From assembly GCA_947581865.1 (NCBI GenBank), contig CANPWA010000007.1, forward strand, positions 1-64,000: a stretch of 64,000 nt of DNA. The letters run 5' to 3'. The notes under the pieces were generated by a model. That model was not told the DNA's origin. It did no database searches and saw nothing but the letters and a program-made list of their open reading frames with translations. Below, piece by piece: positions 47,277-58,086 of the stretch; within the stretch, counting starts at the first letter, position 1, and each line of letters opens with the position of its first letter. A program made the translations under genes and the position numbers. The stretch is from an uncultured Acetatifactor sp. (GTDB lineage Bacteria; Bacillota; Clostridia; Lachnospirales; Lachnospiraceae).

Positions 47277-48458
47277 CTATACACCGCTGTCGTACCGGTC
47301 CACCATATCCATGATCTCCATGCCATACTCAGGATGTTCCTTCACCACACTCATGATTTCTTCCCGCGCAGTCTTTACCACACCATTGTTATAGTCGAGC
47401 TGCTGGCGGAGCGCCTGGCGTCGAAGGATCAGTTCATGGCGGATTTCCACCATCTCTCTAGGATCCAGCAGTGCCCGGACCTGACCGACCCAGCGGTCGG
47501 GATCGCTGACGCGAAACTGGGAGAGTTTTCTGACCAGCTCCCGCTGATAATATTCTGTCTTTGCCTCCGCCTCCGCAAACTGCTTGCGCTCCTCCTTTTC
47601 ATCCTGATAGGCATTCCAGCGCTTCTCCAGATCTGCGGCGCTTTCTGTGCCATACTTGATATAGAGATAATCCAACAGATTTTTATTGTTCACATACCGG
47701 ATCTTTACCTTATTCTGCAGCTGGATCAGCCGGGAAACCGAACGCTCCACCGAACCGATCTCTCTGTCCGCATCCATATATTTTACACACACTACCGTGA
47801 CAGCCACTGCCGCCGACAGTATGGTGATGAGATACCCCGCGTATGTGTCCATCTCAAAAACAAACTGCAGGACCGCAAGCATTCCGAGACATGCCGCCAG
47901 AGCCGAGATAAAGATCACTGCCATCCCTCTCAGATTGGTCTGCATGGTGATCAGTTCATCCCTCCGGTACTCAAAGGCATGGCGTTCTCTGTCCAGCCGC
48001 TGCAGATCCGCCTTTACAAGTTTACTATATTTCTCCGCCTCCGCCAGCTTGCGGATCCCCTCCTGCACTTCGTCCTCCTGCTTGCGCATGCGGAAATAAT
48101 CGCTGTCCTTCATGCGGTTCTTCTTGCCCAGATATTGTTCCCTCTCCTGCTCCAGAACCAGCAGACGGTTCGCCGCCTGATTCAGTTCCTGCCGGGGCTG
48201 CTCAGGCAGAGCCTCTATCTCTTCCATATCCGTCAGATAAGCCGTCACCAGGGCATACTCTCCGTCCAGCAGATCGATCTCCCTGGCCGCCTCCGCGATC
48301 TGTTCCAGACAGTTTGTAACATACCGGCTCCTCTGCTCTTCATCCGCAAAATCCACCTCGGTGTGGTCGTAAACGACCTCTTCCCAATTGTACTCCGTCT
48401 CCGTCTGTTTCCTGCCGGAGCCGATGCGGAATAAGTTCTTCCAAAATCCCATATTCAA
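47277..48458 (-). CDS. coiled-coil membrane protein of unknown function
   Basis: 393 aa with two central TM segments between charged coiled-coil regions. Confidence 0.7.
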   Translation of the reverse strand: MNMGFWKNLFRIGSGRKQTETEYNWEEVVYDHTEVDFADEEQRSRYVTNCLEQIAEAAREIDLLDGEYALVTAYLTDMEEIEALPEQPRQELNQAANRLLVLEQEREQYLGKKNRMKDSDYFRMRKQEDEVQEGIRKLAEAEKYSKLVKADLQRLDRERHAFEYRRDELITMQTNLRGMAVIFISALAACLGMLAVLQFVFEMDTYAGYLITILSAAVAVTVVCVKYMDADREIGSVERSVSRLIQLQNKVKIRYVNNKNLLDYLYIKYGTESAADLEKRWNAYQDEKEERKQFAEAEAKTEYYQRELVRKLSQFRVSDPDRWVGQVRALLDPREMVEIRHELILRRQALRQQLDYNNGVVKTAREEIMSVVKEHPEYGMEIMDMVDRYDSGV

Positions 48459-48464
48459 GCTCCT

Positions 48465-49319
48465 CTATTCGCCCACACTGCTGCGGTAATTGTTTTTCAG
48501 CTTTCTCACCTGCTCCTCGATCCCTTCAAGATAACCCTGTCTGTCCCCGTTTCTCCTGCACTCCCTCACGGCTAAAAGCTCCTGGAACTCCGGCTGCAGC
48601 TTCCAGTCCTCCGTCAGCCGCTCAATCTTTCTCTCCAGCTCCAGTGTGTATTCATAACCGATGGTCTGCTCCGCCGCAAAAGAGATATACGCTCCCTCGT
48701 CCAGCTCCAGCCGCTTTGCGGCAAGATACGCCTTATAGTGGGAGAGATCTCCGTCGGTCTCATACGCCTCCCTGAAATGCTGCGCCCCGTAACCATAGAA
48801 CATCATGCCCACCAGAGCCACGGCCTTGTTGTGAAGGATTGCCCCCTTTACTTTCGCAGCTGGCAGTTCGCCCCCGGAAAGCTCCATCTCACTCCATTTC
48901 GCAAGCAGCCCGTCGTAGCCGCGGATAGCCGCCGCATACTTTCCCCTGCGCACCAAATAGTCTATCTGACTCTTTCTGCGCTCAATGCCGGACAGCCCCG
49001 CACCCCGGCGCAGCACCTCCCCCACCCGGGCGATCTCTTCACTCTCATAAAATCCCACATATTCGAGGATCATAGTCACAAAAGCGCTCAGAGATCCCTT
49101 TTTGTGGACCAGGTGATGCAGTTCTCCCGCCAGGGTCTTCAGACCGCACTCTTTGTCAATCCAGTCCACCAGCTCGTCCCTCATCAAAGAATGATCCAGC
49201 AGAAACGCGTTTTCTTTCAGACAGAAGCATAACTCTTCCATGCAAAAGACAGGAACTTCCAGCCCTGCGATATAATATGGAGTTGCCGCATAATTGCCTA
49301 CACATACACTGACACGCAT
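48465..49319 (-). CDS. conserved hypothetical protein
   Basis: 284 aa, 6 bp from the preceding ORF in a same-strand operon. Confidence 0.7.
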   Translation of the reverse strand: MRVSVCVGNYAATPYYIAGLEVPVFCMEELCFCLKENAFLLDHSLMRDELVDWIDKECGLKTLAGELHHLVHKKGSLSAFVTMILEYVGFYESEEIARVGEVLRRGAGLSGIERRKSQIDYLVRRGKYAAAIRGYDGLLAKWSEMELSGGELPAAKVKGAILHNKAVALVGMMFYGYGAQHFREAYETDGDLSHYKAYLAAKRLELDEGAYISFAAEQTIGYEYTLELERKIERLTEDWKLQPEFQELLAVRECRRNGDRQGYLEGIEEQVRKLKNNYRSSVGE

Positions 49320-49359
49320 TGTTCTCCCAAACTCCGTTTCCTTTTATCCGTCCAAAGCT

Positions 49360-50637
49360 CTACAGCGCGATCTCCCTGCGCCATATCCGGTGGGTTGCCG
49401 CCCGGAAGCTTCCAAAACCCAGATCCTCGATTTCCACCACCAAAGTCTTCTCCCCTGTGAGGAACAGATGCGCCCTCATCCGGCTCATACCCGGCAGCAG
49501 ATCCTCCAACAGGATGCACTCCGTCCTGCTCTCTTTTCCGATCAGGGACAGGATCTGCAGTTTCAGCTCATTGCCGCCCCGCACATAAAACTCAAAACTC
49601 TGCTCCGCCTCAAACCAGTTGACACCGGCATCCAGCAGCGCATAATAGGATTCCTGACCCTGACTGAGAATATTCATACCGATGTTGGACTTTAATTTGT
49701 CCTCCCCCAGAAAAATATGCGCCTTCCCGACCTCGCTGGGATCGAGTCTCTCCAGCATGGCAAAACAGGCGCCCTTACTGTATAGATTGCTGCCCTGAAA
49801 GACTCTGCGCCCCATGCACAGGCTGCGCAGGGACTCCCGCATCCACTCCTCGGAGTAATGCTCACCGATGAGATACACGGAGGAGACCGCCGTCCTGGTG
49901 CACACCTGTGAGGCAATGCCCTCAAATTCCCTGTCCAGGCGTTCCATCTTTTCCCGCCGCAGGCTCTCCTCCTCCGGCATGGGCTCATAGGGAGGCATAT
50001 TGTACTCCCAGCTCTCAATGTAGGCCACCACCGGCGTGGTCCTCCTGTTACAGCCCATACAGTAGGCGATCACCCTGGTGCCGCGGTATTCCAGCAGCAG
50101 TGACTGCGAGCGCCAAAGCTCCTCCGGCTGTTTGATCACATAATGATAAAAACTTTCCTCATGGCTCTGAAAGTAGATTTTGTCCGTCTTCAGGTGCATA
50201 CCTTCCACGACATGCCGAAGGATTTCGATCATTCTCCCATCCGGCTTCTCGCAGGTGATCATCATCGCGTATAATTTTTCTGCCGGCACAGTCTGGGAGA
50301 GCATTCCAAGGCTCCGCTTCATAAACAGCGACAACAGCGACAGCGGATCAAAGGTTGTCCCGTCTATCAGCACAGGCTCGCCCGCTACGGCAAGCTGCAG
50401 GATATTTTCCACCAGGATCCCCTGACCTTCCTCCGCACAGCGCAGTGCCTCCCTGCCATAATACCATTGGTTCAGCCCCGTGCGTTTACAGAGCACCGTG
50501 GGAATGTTGTACCGCTCCTCTCCCGCCACGAAAGACAGCGTCTGAACCTCACCGTCCCCCGTGTGAAAACTGATCTGGGAATACTCCTCCCCCAGATCAT
50601 ATCCCACCACCAGTTTTCCATGATGCAGCAGCCCCAC
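49360..50637 (-). CDS. DUF5716-like, Hsp70/actin-fold-like protein
   Basis: VGYDLGEEYSQISF...IPTVLCKRTGLNQWYYGREAL resembles the DnaK N-terminus; GTG start with GGAGGT RBS at 50637. Confidence 0.65.
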   Translation of the reverse strand: MGLLHHGKLVVGYDLGEEYSQISFHTGDGEVQTLSFVAGEERYNIPTVLCKRTGLNQWYYGREALRCAEEGQGILVENILQLAVAGEPVLIDGTTFDPLSLLSLFMKRSLGMLSQTVPAEKLYAMMITCEKPDGRMIEILRHVVEGMHLKTDKIYFQSHEESFYHYVIKQPEELWRSQSLLLEYRGTRVIAYCMGCNRRTTPVVAYIESWEYNMPPYEPMPEEESLRREKMERLDREFEGIASQVCTRTAVSSVYLIGEHYSEEWMRESLRSLCMGRRVFQGSNLYSKGACFAMLERLDPSEVGKAHIFLGEDKLKSNIGMNILSQGQESYYALLDAGVNWFEAEQSFEFYVRGGNELKLQILSLIGKESRTECILLEDLLPGMSRMRAHLFLTGEKTLVVEIEDLGFGSFRAATHRIWRREIAL

Positions 50638-50650
50638 AGATCTCACCTCC

Positions 50651-53600
50651 CTACTGTAACACGAACAGATGCCCGTCCAGATATTCTCTCCTGTAATACT
50701 CGTCCAACAGACCGTCCAGCGTGTCAAACTCCTCCAGCGTCCTGCTGATGAGAATATCATTTAACATCGTGTAGCGCCAGTCCGTCCCGTCCCCGGCAAT
50801 ATCGCTTTTCTGAAGATTGCCGCTCTCCGTGAGCTGCTCCTCCCCGTCTCTGCCCTCCATGATATAATACTGGAGACTCTCCCCAAAAAAGAGCACAAAT
50901 TCCTTGAAGAAGAATCCGCCGCAGACCTCTCTCATCGGTTCTGTCAGATATTCCGACGTCTCTCCGTCTTCCCGCAGGATCACATAATGAATTGTGGCTT
51001 TTGCCCCCGGTCTGCCCCGGTATTCCACAATGGTCTTGTCCAAAAGTTCCCGCAGAAGCGGCTCCCTGATCGCCTTTACGCCGATATAATTGCGGAAGAA
51101 ATTCAGGTGGATCTTCTCCGCAAGGGCCTCCCTCAGATACACCTCGATCAGACCGCTCACTGTCTCATCGATCTCGGAGAGATTCTCGGCGTAATACTTC
51201 AGAAATGCCAGCCTGCACACCCGGGGGATCTCCTCCCCCTGCGTCTCCTTAAGGCAGATCTCCCGAAAGACAATTCCCTCGGTCAGCTGTTCCTTCACCA
51301 GATAATCATAGGCACAGCGGGCGAGGAATGCCTCCTCGATCAGAGGATCCGCTCCCAGAGACACATAATATGCAAATATATCCATCTTCTCCCCGACAAA
51401 GACACCGGCAAAAAGCATCTGCACGATGAGCCGCTGTGTCAGTTCGTATTCTTCCAGCTCAAAGGAGCGCGCCGCCTTCCAGATGTCCCTGAGTTCCCTG
51501 GTAGAGCAGCGTGCATACCTCGCAAGATAATCCACTATCCTGCTGTCATACTTTCCCTGCCGGAAAGAAAAAAGGCAGGTCCCGGCAAGCAACGGATCCT
51601 CCGTCTCCGTCCGGGCAACACGTTCACTCAAAAGACGGACCAGGCTTTTCGGTTCCACAAAGGCAGCGCCGAATTCCGCAACCCAGTCCCATGCGGCATC
51701 CAGACGATCCCTTAGCACCATGAAGCGCAGGATCTCCGACCGCTCGTGCAGGGAGAACAGCTCCATGGGAATCGTCTCCAGACAGACATCCAGGGCATCC
51801 AGAGCATCCGTGTCGTAATAATGTTTCAACAGTCTGAGATAGAGTTTCCTTCTGATCTTTACGTCCACCAGCTCATCCGCCGCCAAACGCTGTTTTCTGT
51901 CCCGGCTTTCCTCCGACAATCTCTCCGTCTCACGCTCATTCTCATCCATATACAAATCCAGTTCCCGGCAGTTTTTCACCGTTCCGGAGATCATGCGGAG
52001 GAATCTGCCGGGGATCATCAGCTTCTCCAGCGTGTACTCCACATCCCGCACAAAACGATTGCGGTAGGCATCCTCAAAAAGGATGACGGAATCATTTCCG
52101 TAAAGCGGCAGCCAGGTACAGCCCTCCTGCAGAGGGTAAACACTCTCCTGCAGATTCCCCGGCTGGCAGACCACCACCTTCTTCAGTCTTAGATCCGAGA
52201 CACAGATCCTGTGGGCAAAGAGAAGCTTTGCCAGCGGTTCTGCCGTCTGCTCATCCACCATTGCAGGGGACAAAAGCTCCTGATACAGCCCCGCCAGATG
52301 CCTGTTGATGCGCCCCTTCCGGATCTGATCCACCACAAAATGCTCCATGCGGGGTTTATAACTGTCATAAAGCTCTCCCAGCGTATATTTGTGCTGCGCC
52401 ACATACCAGTACAAAAAGGCGCTGTGTGCCAGATCCAGATGATTCTGGTAGGAGAAATACATGAGCACCATCCGGGGCAGTTCTCTGGCATTCTCCAGGT
52501 CCAGGGACATCATATAGTATTCATATAGATTTGTGATGCGCAGCTGCGCTTCCACTCCCGCCTGATACCAGCGGAAGAATCTCTCTCCCACGCAGTTGGT
52601 CCGGACCAGTATGGCACAGATTTCCTGCAGAAGCCTCACATCATTATGATCATCATACAATTTTTGCAAAAGTCTCAGCAGCACCGGGGGACTGTCCTTC
52701 CCCCTGCCGCACAGATACACCAGCCGCTCCAGGATCTCGGGATTGAGATTTTCTCTCCGCGCCCCATAGTACATGACCTGCAGGGCAAAGTCATCCAGTC
52801 TGCGAAGCAGCGTCGGATTGGCATTCAAGAGATGAAGCCCCTCGATATACAGAATCGGGCTGCTGCCGCCCATCTCAAACTGTTTCTCCAGAAACTCCCA
52901 TTTGGTTATGGCTGTCTTATTGTATTCCTCCGAGAGATACAAAAGCAGCCATGCGATCCTCCAGTCACCGCGATCGCGCTCATAAAGCTGCTGCACCTGG
53001 GCGGCGATCTGGTTCACATAATCTTCCTCCCGCCGGATCAGGGTTGTGAGATAGAGATAATATGCCCACAGAGTATCGTTCTCCCCCGCTTCCTCTTCGG
53101 TGTGCTCCAGGATCCAGCCTGCCTCATTGTAGCGCTCCTCGGAAATCAACAGCTGCGCCTGGAACAATCTCGCCTCAATGTCATTTTCGTCTCTCGCCAC
53201 CATCGACTCCACCAGCCCGCCGGTCTCCTGCATCCAGACTGCCGTACTGATCTTCCTCATGCGAAACTCCTGATAACGCTCCATGAGCCGCACCAGGTCG
53301 CGCTTCCTCTGCAGCCGGTCCTCTCTCTCCCCGGACGCTTCTCCGATCCGGACAGTCACGGGAATCGTGACAGCGGTATGAGAGTTATAAAGGTACACCC
53401 TGCCAAAATTTTTCCCCCGGCGGCAGAGCTGCGTATCGATGAACACGGGGAGCACACAGCGGTTACCCAGAAACTCCACATCGCCCAAAAATTCCTTTTC
53501 CGTGAAGACAAAATCTCCCTCGCATTCCACCTGCAGTGCGGTGTAGCCCCAGCCGTTCCTGGTGATGTTAAGCTCCAGTTCCGCCACCCCGTAGGATGCC

Positions 53601-54280
53601 GTGTCAAACTCTCCGCAAAGCTCCCGCTCCCGCACCAGAAATTCCGTTCTCTGCTTCTTGTTGATGCCAAAGAGGAATTCCTCCACATTCTGTTCATTCC
53701 CGGGAACGGCGGACAATCCCCGGTAGCAGTCATAAAACTGACTGTTATTGCCGTCAAATACCTTGGAAAATTCCGGGGAATAAAACAGTTCCACCGCCTC
53801 CTGCCAGCTGCTCTTGGCGAGATTGGCAAAATGGAACAGATTCTTCACACTGCCAATGGAAGACTCCGGCATAAGGTGCTCCACGGATACCACGAAAGGC
53901 AGATAATATTCCCCCTGATTGCTGACGACACAGAAATTCCCCTTCACCACATCCCCTTCCTCCAGGGATTCTCCGTGGAAGCGATAGAAGATTTCCTCAT
54001 TGCTGCCCACAAATTCAGGAGTCAGGCACTCCATGCGCATATCCGTGGCGCTCACAAATCCATGAGTATAGACCTCGGCGGAAGAACCATCCCCGGGGCT
54101 GCCCTCCGCTCCCTGCCCGCGCGCCGGAAAGGGCCGGGAGGAGTAAATATGAAAAGAGCCCTCACAGACTTCTCCTTTGCGCATGGTAATCTCCAGTTTT
54201 GCGCATGAAAAGTCCAGAGAGCTGATTTCGTAATCGTATTTTCCCTCCAAAATCTGAGCCACAATCTCCTGCATCGCCAA
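50651..54280 (-). CDS. DUF5717-like 1209-aa protein
   Basis: single long ORF in the same operon. Confidence 0.7.
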   Translation of the reverse strand: MAMQEIVAQILEGKYDYEISSLDFSCAKLEITMRKGEVCEGSFHIYSSRPFPARGQGAEGSPGDGSSAEVYTHGFVSATDMRMECLTPEFVGSNEEIFYRFHGESLEEGDVVKGNFCVVSNQGEYYLPFVVSVEHLMPESSIGSVKNLFHFANLAKSSWQEAVELFYSPEFSKVFDGNNSQFYDCYRGLSAVPGNEQNVEEFLFGINKKQRTEFLVRERELCGEFDTASYGVAELELNITRNGWGYTALQVECEGDFVFTEKEFLGDVEFLGNRCVLPVFIDTQLCRRGKNFGRVYLYNSHTAVTIPVTVRIGEASGEREDRLQRKRDLVRLMERYQEFRMRKISTAVWMQETGGLVESMVARDENDIEARLFQAQLLISEERYNEAGWILEHTEEEAGENDTLWAYYLYLTTLIRREEDYVNQIAAQVQQLYERDRGDWRIAWLLLYLSEEYNKTAITKWEFLEKQFEMGGSSPILYIEGLHLLNANPTLLRRLDDFALQVMYYGARRENLNPEILERLVYLCGRGKDSPPVLLRLLQKLYDDHNDVRLLQEICAILVRTNCVGERFFRWYQAGVEAQLRITNLYEYYMMSLDLENARELPRMVLMYFSYQNHLDLAHSAFLYWYVAQHKYTLGELYDSYKPRMEHFVVDQIRKGRINRHLAGLYQELLSPAMVDEQTAEPLAKLLFAHRICVSDLRLKKVVVCQPGNLQESVYPLQEGCTWLPLYGNDSVILFEDAYRNRFVRDVEYTLEKLMIPGRFLRMISGTVKNCRELDLYMDENERETERLSEESRDRKQRLAADELVDVKIRRKLYLRLLKHYYDTDALDALDVCLETIPMELFSLHERSEILRFMVLRDRLDAAWDWVAEFGAAFVEPKSLVRLLSERVARTETEDPLLAGTCLFSFRQGKYDSRIVDYLARYARCSTRELRDIWKAARSFELEEYELTQRLIVQMLFAGVFVGEKMDIFAYYVSLGADPLIEEAFLARCAYDYLVKEQLTEGIVFREICLKETQGEEIPRVCRLAFLKYYAENLSEIDETVSGLIEVYLREALAEKIHLNFFRNYIGVKAIREPLLRELLDKTIVEYRGRPGAKATIHYVILREDGETSEYLTEPMREVCGGFFFKEFVLFFGESLQYYIMEGRDGEEQLTESGNLQKSDIAGDGTDWRYTMLNDILISRTLEEFDTLDGLLDEYYRREYLDGHLFVLQ

Positions 54281-54370
54281 ATACCTGCCTCATATTCCAT
54301 ACTTCTATTAAGTATAACAAAAATACCTAAGAAGGGCAATTTTTTTTGCGCAGAAGATTAAAAAATTTGT

Positions 54371-55252
54371 CTATTCCAGATTCAGCTTCTTTTGCAGAAT
54401 ATGGTTGGATACAAAGAAGAGCCCCACTGCCACACCCACTGTGACAAAAAACTGAATATAGTATCCTCCAAAACCGTACATAAACACCGCCGTATAATCT
54501 TCTGCCATATCGGAAGCCAACATCTGCATAGTCGTCACGATCTGACTGGCAACGCTTCCAAAGATTCCGCTGAGGAACGTGATCCCAAAATACACCAGGA
54601 TCCCCATGACCGCCCGGTACTTGCGAAACAGCTGCCCAATGGTCAGAGAACCGTATAGGATCATCATTGTGGCAAACGGCATGATCAACAGGTTGAACAG
54701 CCAGAAGAAAATGAGCTGGACAAATACCATTCTGACCTCCGCATACCCTTCCGAATTATCCCATAGGAGACCGCGGAATATCTCCGCAACGCTCTCCCAG
54801 AATCCCTCCGGGAGCAGAACGTTGATCAAAAAACCGGAAAGCGTCATAATGGAAATGGAAATCCCCAAAAGCACCAGCATATACCAGACTCCGCTTATGA
54901 ACATTTTGCTGATGAGAAGCTGCCCTGAGGTCACCGGAAGCGTGTGGGTAAGATAACCCTGATCCGAGTACATTGTCTTATAAAAATGCACGCCGGAATA
55001 GATGAGCACGCCGTATACGCCCCCTATGAGCCCTATGATATAAACCATATATGTCGTCATCACGGTGAATCCCATAAGGATGTTTGACAACTCATTCCCG
55101 TCTGTTATCCCCTGTGCATTTTTTACCAGGAAGTTAATGGGAAAAACACCTCCCACCACCCCCAGTAATGTCATGCAGGCGATCACTGCCAGAACCAGAA
55201 AACCCATTTTGCAGGTATCCTTCCACTCGTATTTTATCAATTTACCTAACAT
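54371..55252 (-). CDS. ABC-2 type transporter permease
   Basis: six TM-like segments; adjacent to an ATPase gene. Confidence 0.8.
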   Translation of the reverse strand: MLGKLIKYEWKDTCKMGFLVLAVIACMTLLGVVGGVFPINFLVKNAQGITDGNELSNILMGFTVMTTYMVYIIGLIGGVYGVLIYSGVHFYKTMYSDQGYLTHTLPVTSGQLLISKMFISGVWYMLVLLGISISIMTLSGFLINVLLPEGFWESVAEIFRGLLWDNSEGYAEVRMVFVQLIFFWLFNLLIMPFATMMILYGSLTIGQLFRKYRAVMGILVYFGITFLSGIFGSVASQIVTTMQMLASDMAEDYTAVFMYGFGGYYIQFFVTVGVAVGLFFVSNHILQKKLNLE

Positions 55253-55947
55253 GCGAACACCTCCCTGAAATAAGCATCTACGGATTTTCCTTTCTCCTCC
55301 CGGATCTTGTCTGCAGAGTTGTAGAGGACGATCTGTCCGCGGCGCACAAACACCACCTCATCCAGTACGTTCTCGATGTCCGTGATCAGATGCGTGGAGA
55401 TGAGCACCGTCGCCTCCGGATTATAATTGTCGATGATCGCCCGGAGAATATAATCCCTGGCTGCGGGATCCACACCCGCTATCGGCTCGTCCAGCACATA
55501 TAGATCCGCATCACGCCCCATCACAAGGATCAGCTGTACCTTCTCCTTGGTGCCCTTGGAAAGGCTGTTGAGCCTCGCCTCCGGCTGAATATGGAGACTC
55601 TCCAGCATGCCCAGGGCTTTCTGCATGGAAAAATTCTCATAGAAATCGTCAAAATAATGAAATACCTGTTCCACCGTCTTATTTCCTGTCAGATAATTTC
55701 TGTCCGGCAGATAAGCCACCCTCGCCTTGGTCCCGGGTCCCACCGGCATCCCGGCGATCCGGATCTCTCCCGCCGTGGGCGCCAGAATCCCGTTGATCAT
55801 CTTGATCATTGTCGTCTTACCGCTGCCGTTGGGTCCCAAAAGCCCAATGATCTTCCCCCTGGGCAGACTCAGGTTCACATTGTTCACCGCAAGCAGCTTG
55901 TTGTCATAGGACTTGCTGACTCCCTTCAGTTCCACTAAACTACTCAT
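55246..55947 (-). CDS. ABC transporter ATP-binding protein
   Basis: GLLGPNGSGKTTMIKMI, LSKGTKEKVQLILVM, LYVLDEPIAGVDPAARD. Confidence 0.95.
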   Translation of the reverse strand: MSSLVELKGVSKSYDNKLLAVNNVNLSLPRGKIIGLLGPNGSGKTTMIKMINGILAPTAGEIRIAGMPVGPGTKARVAYLPDRNYLTGNKTVEQVFHYFDDFYENFSMQKALGMLESLHIQPEARLNSLSKGTKEKVQLILVMGRDADLYVLDEPIAGVDPAARDYILRAIIDNYNPEATVLISTHLITDIENVLDEVVFVRRGQIVLYNSADKIREEKGKSVDAYFREVFAC

Positions 55948-56004
55948 ACTTTCCTCATTTCCGCCTGCTTTGGCAGGCAAGTCGTTTCCGAATGACAAAG
56001 GTAC

Positions 56005-56361
56005 TCATATCCTCCGGTCCATAAGATCAAAAATCTGTTCCTTAGTAAATCCCAGCTCCTTCATTTTCCTTCCAAAAGCGTCTATATGGTTCTGGGCAAG
56101 CCTGCAACGCACACTGTCGATGAGCTCCTTATCCTCCGTCACAATCCTCCCGTTGGTGCGCTGGGTTACGATCAGCCCGCTGCGCTCCAGCTCCGCAAAC
56201 GCCTTCTGCATGGTGTTCGGATTTACTGCCGCGTCCGCAGCCAGCTCACGCACACTGGGCAGCCTTTCCCCGCAGCCGTAATACCCCGACACGATCCGGG
56301 TCTGGATTTTTTCAATCAGCTGGGCATATATGGGTCGGTCCGGTTCCATGTTCCATGCCAT
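56005..56361 (-). CDS. GntR-family transcriptional regulator
   Basis: PIYAQLIEKIQTRIVSGYYGCGERLPSVRELAADAAVNPNTMQKAFAELERSGL. Confidence 0.9.
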   Translation of the reverse strand: MAWNMEPDRPIYAQLIEKIQTRIVSGYYGCGERLPSVRELAADAAVNPNTMQKAFAELERSGLIVTQRTNGRIVTEDKELIDSVRCRLAQNHIDAFGRKMKELGFTKEQIFDLMDRRI

Positions 56362-56514
56362 CCTCTCACCCCTTTCCGCTATTGTACTAGAAATGTAATA
56401 CAATAATACAACAGAAATACCCCCCCTGTCAAGCTTTAATTTTTTGAGAATTTTTGTGAAAAAAACCTTTTCCCTGCATATATATAAGACAACTGAATTG
56501 TTCAAGGTGCCATC

Positions 56515-57936
56515 ATGCCTAATTTTACTGACTTTACAAACAGCAAGCCGCTGTTTGCCCAGGAAACCATTCCCGATGCCGGGACGGACACAACGACTCC
56601 CAGCGGGGAAACATCCGTCCCGGGCACAGCAGTTCCCGGCAACGGGAGCACATCCGCCCCTGCCGGAGAAAATACATCCCTGAATCCTCCCGGCAGGGCT
56701 TCCTCCGGCACGCTGAAGGTCAGCGTCATCTCATCCCTTGGGCTGATCCCCGTGGAGAATGCCACGGTGACCATCTCCTACACGGGTATCCCCGACGAAC
56801 CGCTTCAGACTCTGACCACCGACAGCTCCGGTCAGACTCCCGTGGTCACCCTCCCCGCCCCTCCCATCAATCTTTCTTTAAATCCGGATGCGGGAGAGCA
56901 GCCATATTCTGAGTACAATATCACCGTCACCGCCGAAGGCTATGAGCCGGTCCTGGTATCGGGCTCCGAGCTTCTGCCGGATAGGCTGTCACTGCAGCCC
57001 ATCGTCATGAATCCCATGGAGACCACGGAAGAGGAGGAGAGCCGCGTTGTCATTCCCGACCACACCCTCTTTGGCGACTATCCCCCCAAGATTCCCGAGG
57101 AAGAGATCAAACCGATGGCGGAAACCGGTGAGATCGTCCTGAGCCGTGTCGTCATTCCGGAGTATATCATCGTCCACGACGGCACCCCCTCCGACCCCAC
57201 CGCCTCCAACTATTGGGTGAGATACAAAGATTATATCAAAAATGTCGCATCCTGTGAGATATACTCTACCTGGCCCGAGGCGGCGATCTACGCCAACATC
57301 CTTGTGATCATGTCCTTTACCTTAAACCGGGTATATACGGAGTGGTATCGAAACCAGGGGTACAATTTTACCATCACTTCCTCCACCGCCTACGACCAGA
57401 AATGGATCTACGGGCGCAATATTTTCGAGAATATTGACTATCTGGTGGACACCATCTTTGCCAATTACCTGGCACGTCCCGGGGTCCGCCAGCCTATCTT
57501 TACTTCCTACTGCGACGGCAACCGGGTGACCTGCCAGGGGTTAAGCCAGTGGGGCTCCAAATATCTGGCCGACGAGGGATATTCCGCCATAGAGATCATC
57601 CGCTATTATTTTGGGAATGACATGTATATCGCCTCTGCGGATATGATCTCCGGGGTTCCTTCCTCCTACCCCGGATATGACCTTACCATCGGCTCCTCCG
57701 GGGATAAAGTCCGGCAGCTCCAGACGCAGTTAAACCGGATCGCCCAAAACTATCCGGCGATCCCCACTATCTCTGCGGACGGCATCTACGGTCCTGCCAC
57801 CGCGGAGAGCGTACGCACTTTTCAGGGAATCTTTAATCTTCCCCAGACAGGGGTAACGGATTACGCCACCTGGTATGAAGTATCTGACATTTATGTGGGA
57901 GTGACAAGGATCGCCGAGCCGGGCAGAAGTTTTTAG
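56515..57936 (+). CDS. SpoIID-like / peptidoglycan-binding spore-associated protein
   Basis: SYCDGNRVTCQGLSQWGSKYLADEGYSAIEIIRYYFG; C-terminal PG_binding_1 (GDKVRQLQTQLNRIA...DGIYGPATAESVRTFQ). Confidence 0.75.
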   Translation: MPNFTDFTNSKPLFAQETIPDAGTDTTTPSGETSVPGTAVPGNGSTSAPAGENTSLNPPGRASSGTLKVSVISSLGLIPVENATVTISYTGIPDEPLQTLTTDSSGQTPVVTLPAPPINLSLNPDAGEQPYSEYNITVTAEGYEPVLVSGSELLPDRLSLQPIVMNPMETTEEEESRVVIPDHTLFGDYPPKIPEEEIKPMAETGEIVLSRVVIPEYIIVHDGTPSDPTASNYWVRYKDYIKNVASCEIYSTWPEAAIYANILVIMSFTLNRVYTEWYRNQGYNFTITSSTAYDQKWIYGRNIFENIDYLVDTIFANYLARPGVRQPIFTSYCDGNRVTCQGLSQWGSKYLADEGYSAIEIIRYYFGNDMYIASADMISGVPSSYPGYDLTIGSSGDKVRQLQTQLNRIAQNYPAIPTISADGIYGPATAESVRTFQGIFNLPQTGVTDYATWYEVSDIYVGVTRIAEPGRSF

Positions 57937-57963
57937 CCCCGGATCAATCCTATCAAAAACAGA

Positions 57964-58002
57964 GAGAAGAGCCGAAAGGGACAGAAACTTTTGGCTCTTC
58001 TC
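57964..58002 (+). terminator. hairpin downstream of the SpoIID-like gene
   Basis: gagaagagccgaaag/cttttggctcttctc stem with one wobble. Confidence 0.5.
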
Positions 58003-58086
58003 ATATCATACTTCTCTAAAATATCCGGTATCGCAGCGCTTAACAATTCCCTGACCTTGATCCCTGATCCCATACGCTTTCGCGCG

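Noticed and set aside
52646-54208. 520-aa plus-strand ORF
   Set aside because: Antisense to the DUF5717-like CDS; typical high-GC codon-position shadow ORF.
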